A stretch of 64,000 bases of DNA from Limnohabitans sp. (GTDB lineage Bacteria > Bacteroidota > Bacteroidia > Flavobacteriales > Flavobacteriaceae): NCBI GenBank assembly GCA_030053945.1, contig JASGCW010000003.1, positions 1 through 64,000 of the forward strand. The letters run 5' to 3'. A program made the position numbers and the translations under genes. How positions within the stretch are numbered: the first letter of the stretch is position 1; the number at the start of each line of letters is the position of its first letter. Below the pieces are notes generated by a model, which saw only the letters and a list, made by a program, of their open reading frames with translations, was not told the DNA's origin and did not search any database. This document shows, in pieces, positions 1-6,942 of the stretch.

Positions 1-753
1 TGAATTTATCTTTTTTATGTAATATTCTTGTTTGTTGCTAAAATTGCAAATTGGAGTTAGATTGCCATTTTTGTTTTTAAATGACAAATTCCAAAATTCT
101 TTTGTAGAAATAACAGCTAAATTTTTTTCCATTGATAATAACTTAAAGTTGAATATTTCAAAATTTGAATGGTTATTTTCATAGTCATAAGTGTATTCTA
201 ATTGGCATAACTCAAGTATGTTTCGTTTTACTCTTTTTTGAAAGGGGCTATTTTCAAATACATATTTGTTCATATCATCAAAATCGATATTAGGAATTTT
301 TTTTAGACATTCAAATTCATAAAGGCAATATTCTTGAATTAAATTTTGGAAAAAATCTAAATCTAAGTCTGTTTTTTTTTCTATTTTTTTATTATCATCT
401 ACATCAATTTGATTATCAGTGTTATTAGAGTTTTTTTGTAAAAAATCATTTAAATCGTAATATCCTAGAAAAATGCAAAATTTATCTAATGTTTTTATGA
501 ATCTTAAATCATTAGAATAATAGGTGTCTTCAGAATTGAAAAAACGTTTAATTGTAGAATCTGAAATGGAATTTCCTATTTCATAAACTCTAGATTGTGT
601 CATTAAATTTGATTTTTTTAATTCTTCTTCAATTAAGTTTGAAAGAAATATGTAATGATTTCTTTTCCAATTTGTGGCATTATTCAAGATGCTATTAACT
701 ACTTTTGGGTGATTAAGTAGTTCTTTTTTTAGTTTCTCAATACTATTTTTCAT
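1..753 (-). CDS. Regulator-like protein of unknown function (3' end outside window)
   Basis: An open frame of 251 codons reads leftward from an ATG at 753 and leaves the window without a stop. Residues about 50-105 (STIKRFF, then a spaced LDKFCIFLGYYDLNDF segment) resemble the N-terminal domain common in Bacteroidota proteins of the form STLKRFW...LD.LA.Y.GY.DW..F, which is thought to be helix-turn-helix-like. A low-complexity Asp/Asn/Lys linker (about 107-128) follows, then an alpha/beta part containing FKLLSMEKNLAVISTKEFW, which recalls small NTF2-like ligand domains. Role not established; a regulator or sensor is an inference from the N-terminus. No signal peptide or membrane segment is visible in the part present. 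Confidence 0.6.
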   Translation of the reverse strand, partial: MKNSIEKLKKELLNHPKVVNSILNNATNWKRNHYIFLSNLIEEELKKSNLMTQSRVYEIGNSISDSTIKRFFNSEDTYYSNDLRFIKTLDKFCIFLGYYDLNDFLQKNSNNTDNQIDVDDNKKIEKKTDLDLDFFQNLIQEYCLYEFECLKKIPNIDFDDMNKYVFENSPFQKRVKRNILELCQLEYTYDYENNHSNFEIFNFKLLSMEKNLAVISTKEFWNLSFKNKNGNLTPICNFSNKQEYYIKKINS

Positions 754-1063
754 AGTAGATGTTTTTTTGGGAATATTATTTTAATAATTGGTTTTTATCA
801 CTCTTTAAATCATATTTGGTATATTTTTAAAACTCAAATATTTTATATTTATTTCATTTTATAACGAGTTTAGTGTTTCGACTAAAAAAATAATATACAA
901 ATTTACGGTGGTTGTGTTAAATGTAAAATTAACAATATAAATGTTTTTTATTCAAAAAATATCATTTTTTATTATTGAATTATGGTTTATTTATGATTTG
1001 TTTGTGATTTTTTTTATTCGCTCAAAGGGCTTTGCTTTGTGGTGAATTAAAAAACCTTAAACC
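754..1063. other. AT-rich divergent intergenic region
   Basis: This 310-bp spacer separates two divergent genes and should carry both promoters. It is very AT-rich and no open frame looks real. On the plus strand TTG (975-977) followed by TATGATTTG (992-1000) resembles the Bacteroidota promoter but has one base too many in the -7 element. On the minus strand TAAATTTG (905-898) fits the -7 consensus but lacks a well-spaced TTG. I do not assign either promoter. Confidence 0.5.
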
Positions 1064-2014
1064 ATGAAAATTAAAAATTTTAAAAATTTATTCAAGAGAC
1101 TTTCGGCAATAACTGTTGCTCTTTTTTTTGTAATTTCTTGTCAGCAGGAACAAGCAGATTTGAATGAGAATTCAATAAATAAAGATCCAAATTTATCAAG
1201 ATTAGGGGTTCCAGAGTTTTCTGAAAGTTATTTAAAATCAATTGTTCCATTATCTCCAGCAGAATACCAGCAGAATATTGCAGAATTTAGACCAGATTTG
1301 AAAGGAGAACAGTTGAAAGCAGCAGTTCCAACCTCATTTTATGTTCCAGCACCACCAGTAGGAAATCAAGGAAATGAAGGCTCATGTGTAGGTTGGGGAG
1401 TAGGTTATGCAGGTCATAGTATAACACGTTATATTAATAATACTTGTCATAACAGAACGTGGAGTAGTGCTTCTAGGAGTGCAGCTTATGTCTATAATCA
1501 AATAAAAGTAAATAATTGTGCAAATGGATCATATCCACAAGATGCAATGAATTTGTTACAAAATAAAGGTGAGTGTAGCAATGCTCAAATGCCTTACGTA
1601 AATGGAGGCTGTTATACAATGCCTACTAATACCCAAAATGCATATGCTTCTCAAAGAAAAATTTCTGGATGGAGAAATATTAGTGCTACTAATGTTGATG
1701 ATTGGAAATATTATTTAAGCCAAAATTATCCAATTCCAGTATGTTTTGATTACAATCAGTCTTTTGCTGATATTTCAAGAACTGGTTATGTTTGGAGTCA
1801 AGTTTATGGTACACGTAATGGAGGTCATTGTGTTTGTGTTGTAGGTTATGATGATGCAACTCAAAGATTTAAAGTTATTAATTCTTGGGGTTCTGGTTGG
1901 GGGATTTCTGGCTATTTTTATGTTACTTACGGGGCTGTAAGAAATAGGGCTTTCAATTGGGCGGCAGTTATGTTTCCTAATGTACAGGCTAATCAGGTTC
2001 AATCAAATGGATAA
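1064..2014 (+). CDS. Papain-like (C1A) cysteine protease lipoprotein
   Basis: A 316-residue protein with a lipoprotein signal ending at Cys26 (FFVISC), so it is probably anchored in the outer membrane or periplasm. The mature part carries the papain-fold signature in order: QGNEGSC with catalytic Cys108, the GGHCVCVVGYDD segment with His255, and VINSWGSGWG with Asn273. The residue after the nucleophile is Val where papain has Trp, and the usual Gln oxyanion residue is Q102. Residues 27-90 are a linker or short propeptide-like stretch. Peptidase activity follows from family knowledge; the substrate is unknown. It stands alone and ends in a strong terminator. Confidence 0.85.
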   Translation: MKIKNFKNLFKRLSAITVALFFVISCQQEQADLNENSINKDPNLSRLGVPEFSESYLKSIVPLSPAEYQQNIAEFRPDLKGEQLKAAVPTSFYVPAPPVGNQGNEGSCVGWGVGYAGHSITRYINNTCHNRTWSSASRSAAYVYNQIKVNNCANGSYPQDAMNLLQNKGECSNAQMPYVNGGCYTMPTNTQNAYASQRKISGWRNISATNVDDWKYYLSQNYPIPVCFDYNQSFADISRTGYVWSQVYGTRNGGHCVCVVGYDDATQRFKVINSWGSGWGISGYFYVTYGAVRNRAFNWAAVMFPNVQANQVQSNG

Positions 2015-2038
2015 ATTTAAAGATTGTTCTTATTATAA

Positions 2039-2068
2039 AATGTCCGAAAATTTTCGGGCATTTTTTTT
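2039..2068. terminator. Bidirectional intrinsic terminator
   Basis: A hairpin with a 12-bp arm (2039-2050) and its mate (2051-2062), containing one G-T wobble, is followed by a run of eight T. It lies between the convergent protease gene and rarA and abuts the rarA stop codon, so it probably ends both transcripts. Confidence 0.85.
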
Positions 2069-3353
2069 AATAATCATATTTATCTCTCCATCTATTCTTC
2101 AAAAAATGACGCAATTCTTTTTCTCTTGCATTTTCTCCTGGTTCAAAGAATTTTGTAGCAGTTATTTCATTGGGCAAAAATTCCTGTTCAGCAAAATTAT
2201 TAGCATAATCGTGTGAATATTTGTATTCCTCACCATAACCTAATTCTTTCATTAGTTTTGTTGGTGCGTTGCGTAAATGTATAGGGACTGCTAAGTCACC
2301 AGTTTGCTTCACCATTTGTTGTGCTTTCCCTATGGCTAAATAACTTGCGTTGCTTTTAGCTGAAGTAGCTAGATAAATTGCACATTGACTTAAAATAATT
2401 CTGCTTTCTGGATAACCTATCGTAGTAACAGCTTGAAAGGTATTGTTTGCCATTATTAATGCTGTTGGATTAGCATTGCCAATGTCTTCACTAGCCAAGA
2501 TAAGCATTCGTCTAGCAATAAATTTTACATCTTCACCGCCTTCAATCATACGTGCTAACCAATAAACAGCTCCATTGGGGTCACTTCCTCTTATGGATTT
2601 TATAAAAGCCGAAACAATATCATAATGCTGTTCACCAGTTTTGTCATACAGTACCGTATTTTTCTGAACCAATTGCATTACTTTTTCATTAGTTATTTCT
2701 ATTGTTGCAGTTGCTGTAGTATCCGATGCATTGATTACTAATTCGAAAATGTTTAAAAGTTTTCTGCCGTCGCCACCTGATAACCTCAGTAAAGCTTCAC
2801 TTTCTCTGAGTTCAATTTTTTTTGTTTTTAGAAAAGTGTCGGTTTTCATTGCGCGTTCTAGTAAATTTTCTAGGTCTTCTTTACTAAAAGCATTCAGTAT
2901 ATATACCTGACATCTTGACAAAAGAGCTGGTATAACTTCAAAACTCGGATTTTCTGTCGTGGCACCAATCAAAGTTACCCAACCTTTCTCTACAGCAGCG
3001 AGTAGCGAATCTTGTTGCGATTTGCTAAATCTATGAATCTCATCAATAAACAAAATAGGATTTTTTGCGGTAAATAACCCTCCACTTTGTTTGGCTTTAT
3101 CTATTACTTCACGAACATCCTTCACGCCACTATTTATGGCGCTTAGTTCATAGAAAGGGCGATTGCTAGTCGTTGCAATTATTTGAGCCAAAGTTGTTTT
3201 TCCTGTGCCTGGTGGTCCCCATAAAATTAGCGATGGAATAATTCCTTGTTTTATTTGAAGGGTAAGCGAACCCTTTTCGCCAACTAAGTGCGATTGACTG
3301 ATGTACTCTTCAAGTGATTTTGGTCTTATTCTTTCTGCTAACGGTGCTTCCAT
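2067..3353 (-). CDS. rarA: Replication-associated recombination protein A (RarA/MgsA), AAA+ ATPase
   Basis: RarA is a clamp-loader-related AAA+ ATPase that acts at stalled or damaged replication forks. The protein has Walker A GPPGTGKT near residue 46, Walker B ILFIDEIHRF, sensor 1 GATTENPSF, and the C-terminal MgsA domain with GSDPNGAVYWLARMIEGGEDVKF broken into its usual blocks. I place the start at the ATG giving MEAPLAERIRP (428 residues), because family members begin there; an in-frame ATG nine codons upstream (3380) is possible. Convergent with the upstream protease gene and divergent from the rhomboid gene. Confidence 0.9.
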   Translation of the reverse strand: MEAPLAERIRPKSLEEYISQSHLVGEKGSLTLQIKQGIIPSLILWGPPGTGKTTLAQIIATTSNRPFYELSAINSGVKDVREVIDKAKQSGGLFTAKNPILFIDEIHRFSKSQQDSLLAAVEKGWVTLIGATTENPSFEVIPALLSRCQVYILNAFSKEDLENLLERAMKTDTFLKTKKIELRESEALLRLSGGDGRKLLNIFELVINASDTTATATIEITNEKVMQLVQKNTVLYDKTGEQHYDIVSAFIKSIRGSDPNGAVYWLARMIEGGEDVKFIARRMLILASEDIGNANPTALIMANNTFQAVTTIGYPESRIILSQCAIYLATSAKSNASYLAIGKAQQMVKQTGDLAVPIHLRNAPTKLMKELGYGEEYKYSHDYANNFAEQEFLPNEITATKFFEPGENAREKELRHFLKNRWRDKYDY

Positions 3354-3426
3354 AGGGGTAAAATTACTCATTTCTGACAAAAGTTCATTATTTTAGTTAT
3401 GGATAAATTTTTGATAGTGAATTGCT

Positions 3427-4179
3427 ATGGATGAAAATGAATTCAAATTTACCCCTTCGGTAGTATTACTGCCATTTTATTTTGTTTTGTTACTATGGAT
3501 AGTATATTGGTTTGAAAATCAATTCAAAATTTCCTTGTCACAATACGGTATTTTTCCTCGTTCTATAGAAGGGTTACGCGGAATATTTTTTAGTCCATTT
3601 TTACACGGAGATATAGAACATCTGTTTAATAATTCGTTACCACTATTGTTTTTACTTTCGGCTTTGCGATATTTTTATCAAAAGCAATCTATTTCTGTAT
3701 TATGTTACGGAATTTTGCTCTCTGGTTTCGGTACTTGGCTTATAGGTAGGGAAAGTTTTCATATAGGAGCCAGTGGACTTATTTATGTGTTAGCAAGTTT
3801 TATCTTTTTTAAAGGTTTGCAAACCAAATATTATCGTTTAGTAGCGCTCTCATTTACAGTTGTTATTTTATACGGCGGAATGATTTGGTTAGTATTTCCT
3901 GATGTTGAAAATGAAATTTCGTGGGAAGGTCATTTGTCGGGATTTGTTGCAGGTTATGTGTTGAGTTTATTGTATAAAACTGAAATATATCAAAAACCAA
4001 TAGTTTACGATTGGCAAAAACCAGATTATGACGAATCACAAGATCCTTTTATGAAGCATTTTGATGAAAATGGGAACTTTATCCCAAGTTCAAAAATGCG
4101 TGATATCGAACTTGAAAAATGGAACTATTTTGTGTCTAATTTGCCTGTAATTTATAATTACAAAAAAACTGAAGACTAA
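3427..4179 (+). CDS. Rhomboid family intramembrane serine protease
   Basis: A 250-residue multi-pass inner-membrane protein with six or seven hydrophobic segments up to about residue 186, then a hydrophilic C-terminal tail. The rhomboid dyad is visible: Ser116 in HIGASGLIY and His169 in WEGHLSGFVAGY; the early HGDIEHLFNN segment matches the HxxxxHxxxN motif. Rhomboids cleave transmembrane substrates; the substrate here is unknown. Divergent from rarA with a 73-bp gap and convergent with rlmB. Confidence 0.88.
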   Translation: MDENEFKFTPSVVLLPFYFVLLLWIVYWFENQFKISLSQYGIFPRSIEGLRGIFFSPFLHGDIEHLFNNSLPLLFLLSALRYFYQKQSISVLCYGILLSGFGTWLIGRESFHIGASGLIYVLASFIFFKGLQTKYYRLVALSFTVVILYGGMIWLVFPDVENEISWEGHLSGFVAGYVLSLLYKTEIYQKPIVYDWQKPDYDESQDPFMKHFDENGNFIPSSKMRDIELEKWNYFVSNLPVIYNYKKTED

Positions 4180-4556
4180 ACCTTCTGTAAACTATAATTA
4201 CGTAGTCAGTAACTATTCAGTCTATCAAATTTTTGACTATTCAGATATTTTTTTATTGACTTGAATAACTTAAATTGACATAAACATCAAATAACAATAT
4301 CCAAAGAGCAAATAAATTCAAAAGAATAAATCAAAAAATTCAAAAAATATTGCTTTTTGGAGTTTCAGAATTTTGAATCATTTAAATATTGAGATTTATT
4401 TAGCTTCGCTCAGTTCGGCTTCGCCTCGAGTGTACTTTGTTATTTGTATTTTGTCATTTATATAACTTGCTCTGAATAGTTACCGCAGTCAGAATCTGAA
4501 CACTAACAACTGAACCCTGACCACTCCCAATACTGACCACTGCGACTGCAAACTAA
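4180..4556. other. Intergenic region with degenerate repeats and an inverted repeat
   Basis: 377 bp between the convergent rhomboid and rlmB genes. GTAACTATTCAG (4209-4220) recurs inverted as CTGAATAGTTAC (4472-4483), with a further direct partial copy ACTATTCAG (4236-4244), so a 275-bp segment is bounded by 12-bp inverted repeats. The right third (about 4490-4550) is a degenerate array of ACTGA/CTGAC-like words, and GCTTCGC occurs twice near 4403-4425. I see no coding frame and no clear terminator. Confidence 0.55.
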
Positions 4557-5291
4557 TTACTGTCTTTGTCTCACAGTTTCGTATAAAAATGCGCCACAAG
4601 CTACTGATACGTTTAGGGAAGAGATACTGCCAAACATAGGTAGTTTTGCTTTCTCATCAACAATTTTTAGCACTGAAGGGTTTACTCCCTTATCTTCACT
4701 CCCCATAACAATTGCTAAAGGTTCGTTTAGGGATAAATCATATATATTGTTGTCTGTTTTTTCAGTTGCAGCTACAATTTTTATACCTGATCCTTGAAGA
4801 TAAAAAATAGCATCTTTGATATGGTCAACTTTACAAATAGGAACATTAAAAACGGCGCCAGCCGAAGTTTTAACCGTATCGCCATTTACTGGAGCTGAAC
4901 CTTGTTTTTGAATGATAATACCATCAACACCTGTACATTCTGCAGTACGAATTATGGCTCCAAAATTTCTTGCATCGCTAAGTTGATCTAATATTAGGAA
5001 AAGAGGTGTTTTTTCACTCTCCATAATAGAATCTACTAAAGTTTCTAATTTTATAAATGAAATAGGTGCAATAGTTGCAATAGCTCCCTGATGATTATTT
5101 GATGTAAGGCGATTTAATTTTTCAACAGGCACATAAGAAAAATTGACATTATTCTTTTTGATTGTTTTCATTAGCTCTTGCATCAAGTCACTATTTGCGT
5201 CTTTCTGAATGAAAACTTTATCAATTTCTTTTTTTGCATTAATAGCTTCAATAACTGCGCGAATTCCAAATATCTGATTTTCTTTTTCCAT
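4557..5291 (-). CDS. rlmB: 23S rRNA 2'-O-methyltransferase RlmB (SpoU/TrmH family)
   Basis: RlmB methylates a guanosine of the 23S rRNA peptidyl-transferase region using S-adenosylmethionine. The 244-residue protein has the N-terminal substrate-binding domain (IFGIRAVIEAI) and the SPOUT catalytic domain: motif 1 LDQLSDARNFGAIIRTAE, motif 2 IVMGSEDKGV and motif 3 SLNVSVACGAFLYE. The start is set at the ATG at 5291, because a -7 box (TATCTTTG, minus strand 5304-5297) lies inside the longer frame that could begin at 5318. That spacing makes the mRNA nearly leaderless. Confidence 0.9.
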   Translation of the reverse strand: MEKENQIFGIRAVIEAINAKKEIDKVFIQKDANSDLMQELMKTIKKNNVNFSYVPVEKLNRLTSNNHQGAIATIAPISFIKLETLVDSIMESEKTPLFLILDQLSDARNFGAIIRTAECTGVDGIIIQKQGSAPVNGDTVKTSAGAVFNVPICKVDHIKDAIFYLQGSGIKIVAATEKTDNNIYDLSLNEPLAIVMGSEDKGVNPSVLKIVDEKAKLPMFGSISSLNVSVACGAFLYETVRQRQ

Positions 5292-5296
5292 AGGTG

Positions 5297-5304
5297 CAAA
5301 GATA
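5297..5304 (-). promoter_or_regulatory. -7 promoter element for rlmB
   Basis: TATCTTTG on the minus strand fits TAnnTTTG and is followed by CACC directly before the rlmB ATG at 5291, so transcription would begin almost at the start codon. No TTG lies at the usual 17-23 bp upstream; the position falls in the palindromic repeat copy. Confidence 0.5.
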
Positions 5305-5305
5305 G

Positions 5306-5340
5306 AAAAAACCGTCAAACTCTAGAGCTTGAAGTTTTTT
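5306..5340 (-). repeat. Imperfect copy of the susCD terminator palindrome
   Basis: This segment and the 22 bases after it (to about 5357) nearly match 6872-6929, including the flanking TATAACTAATTC. Here the right arm has decayed (AGAGCTTGAAG instead of AGAGTTTGACGG), so the hairpin is weaker. On the minus strand it lies downstream of the susD remnant, as the intact copy lies downstream of susD. Confidence 0.8.
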
Positions 5341-5383
5341 GTATAACTAATTCAAATTATTAAGGTCTAGTGTCCCAAAATAC

Positions 5384-5527
5384 TCATACTTTCATATCAG
5401 GTTTTTGTTGAATATTTTGTGAGTTCATATCTTTTTCTGATTGTGCATAAAATAAAGTTCTTGGAATATAAGTCGTTACTGCATTAGCAGGTAGTGAAAT
5501 TGTTGGGTAACCTGTTCTTCCCCTTGA
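5384..5527 (-). pseudogene. 3' remnant of a second susD-like gene
   Basis: The minus strand from about 5527 down to a TGA at 5384-5386 reads RTGYPTISLPANAV, TTYIPRTLFYAQSEKDMNS and QNIQQKPDMKV. This aligns with the C-terminus of the intact SusD in this window (RRTNFPTLTVP, then NVIPRKLPYPQIEINVN and EQGPGV), sharing the spaced IPR.L.Y.Q.E..N pattern. Upstream of about 5527 the similarity stops, and the frame runs into REP-type sequence. It is a fossil of a lost paralogue. Confidence 0.75.
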
Positions 5528-5558
5528 TAACTCTAGCGTCTTGTCTTTTACGCAAAGG

Positions 5559-5580
5559 CTAGCGCGAGCTTCTAGCTCGT
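5559..5580. repeat. Left REP-type hairpin
   Basis: CTAGCGCGAGCTTCTAGCTC plus GT forms a hairpin CGAGCT/AGCTCG with a TCT loop (5565-5579). Its reverse complement, with one change, is the right hairpin at 5834-5855. Together they flank the transposase remnant, as REP hairpins flank RAYT genes. Confidence 0.75.
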
Positions 5581-5618
5581 GAACACAAAGAATATCATTT
5601 TTTTACTATTTTTGAAAA

Positions 5619-5825
5619 ATGAGCAGGAAATATAAATTTGATGATATAACAGGAGCTTATTTTATGTCTTTTGCCACAGTTTACTGGATAGATGTCTTTA
5701 CTAGAGAGGCTTATTTTGGTTGTCTTATAGAATCACTGGACTATTGCAGAATCGATTATAAATATAGTAGTGCAAGAAATTACGGAAATGATGACTAAAC
5801 TATTTTGGAAATTGATAGAAATTAG
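5619..5825 (+). pseudogene. REP-associated tyrosine transposase (RAYT) remnant, internally deleted
   Basis: The frame from ATG 5619 reads MSRKYKFDDITGAYFMSFAT and continues with VYWIDVFTRE and LIESLDYC, the N-terminus of Bacteroidota Y1/IS200-type REP-associated transposases. It then jumps straight to DYKYSSARNYGNDD, a motif of the C-terminus of the same family, and meets TAA at 5796-5798; the tail TILEIDRN continues to a second stop at 5823-5825. The middle, including the HUH histidines and the catalytic tyrosine, is missing (about 65 codons left of roughly 180), so no activity is expected. REP-type hairpins lie on both sides. Confidence 0.8.
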
Positions 5826-5833
5826 TTGTGGGT

Positions 5834-5855
5834 ACGAGCTAGAAGCTCGCACTAG
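5834..5855. repeat. Right REP-type hairpin
   Basis: ACGAGCTAGAAGCTCGCACT followed by AG is the inverted copy of the left hairpin (5559-5580), with stem CGAGCT/AGCTCG and loop AGA (5835-5849). It joins directly to the truncated 5' end of the nuclease gene, so it probably marks the insertion boundary. Confidence 0.75.
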
Positions 5856-5881
5856 CGAACGTAATAGATACTTGCGCCAGC

Positions 5882-6577
5882 AAGGGGCTTACAGAATTTG
5901 ACAGAAAAGCTATTTATGATATTTACTGCGAGAACGAAAAAGGAGAAAAATTTATAGTAGAACTGCAAAAAGCCAAACAAAATTATTTCAAAGAAAGAAC
6001 CATTTATTATTCCACTTTTCCCATTCAAGAACAAGCAGAAAGAGGGGAGTGGAATTACAAACTGAAAGCAGTTTATTGTATCGGAATTCTTGATTTTACC
6101 TTTGATGATTATGAAAATGAGCTTGAAAAGAACGAAGTAATTCATACGATAAAACTCAAAAATCAATACGGGAAAACCTTTTATGATAAATTGACCTACA
6201 TTTATCTTGAAATGCCAAATTTTAATAAAAGTGAAGCCGATTTGAAAACTCGAATAGAGCAATGGTTATATTTTATCAAGCATCTAGAAGATTTTCAAAC
6301 CATTCCAACTATTTTCAATGATGATGTTTTTTCAAAAGCATTTGAAAAAGCTGAAATAGCAAACTATGGACCAAACGAGTTAGACAAATATGAAGATAGC
6401 TTGAAGTCATATAGAGACTTAAAAGGTGTTATAGACACAGCCTATGACGAAGGTAAGTTGGATGGTAAAATAGAAGGTAAAATAGAAACTGCAAAATCCC
6501 TAAAGTTACTCGGAATCGAACTTGATATAATCTCTAAATCCACAGGACTAACGAAAGAAGAAATCGAGAAGCTATAA
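5882..6577 (+). pseudogene. Rpn/PD-(D/E)XK nuclease-family transposase, 5'-truncated
   Basis: The open frame reads KGLTEFDRKAIYDIYCEN, then KFIVELQKAKQNYFKERT, YYSTFPIQEQAERGEWNYKL and KAVYCIGILDF, the core of PD-(D/E)XK nuclease-family (Rpn-type) proteins common in Bacteroidota. The D-(X)n-E-x-Q/K core residues (YDIYC, VELQK) remain, and a GKIEGKIE repeat precedes the C-terminal helix. The first 60-80 residues are missing, no ATG starts the frame at its left end, and a TAG (5840-5842) inside the right REP hairpin closes it upstream. A short product from an internal start is possible but would lack the catalytic core. Confidence 0.8.
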
Positions 6578-6942
6578 AAAGAATTTCTGTCAATCAATCA
6601 AAGAAATTGTTTGTTCGTTAAGCACTGAGAGATTGTATTACAATTATCAAATTAAGCTAATAAAGGTCAAGCTTTTTATGAGTTCCCTATAACATATATC
6701 TAGCAGTTTGCGTATGCAAATATATTCACTGTACACCTATGAAAATATATTCAATGTGTGACAAACACCGTCGACTAAAAAAGGAATACTCTCGAGGCTC
6801 CGAGATTACTACAAAAATATAATTTAAACATATGAAGTTCCTTTTTATCACAACACTGGATTGAAGATATTAAAAAACCGTCAAACTCTAGAGTTTGACG
6901 GTTTTTTGTATAACTAATTCAAAAAAGTATAATAATTCTATA
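6578..6942. other. Non-coding region between nuclease remnant and susD
   Basis: 365 bp without a convincing gene. It holds the perfect susCD terminator (6872-6907), a related word pair AAATATATTCACTGT/AAATATATTCAATGT (near 6718 and 6744) and a small hairpin TCTCG-AGGCTC-CGAGA near 6791. It looks like decayed sequence. Confidence 0.5.
6872..6907. terminator. Perfect 36-bp palindromic terminator of susCD
   Basis: Two 18-base arms (6872-6889 and 6890-6907) are exact reverse complements, with a CTCTAGAG centre, GC-containing CCGTCAAA/TTTGACGG flanks and A6/T6 ends. Read on the minus strand it is a hairpin ending in a T run, 36 bp after the susD stop. A decayed copy lies at 5306-5340. Confidence 0.88.

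Noticed and set aside
992..1000. Promoter for the protease gene at TATGATTTG
   Set aside because: The element has three bases between TA and TTTG instead of two, and the TTG-to-box spacing of 14 bp is too short.
5292..5318. Longer rlmB start at 5318
   Set aside because: The extension contains the -7 promoter element and encodes residues not seen at the start of RlmB.
5852..6262. 136-codon minus-strand frame opposite the nuclease remnant
   Set aside because: It is antisense to sequence that matches the PD-(D/E)XK family over its whole length, has no family-like content and no promoter.
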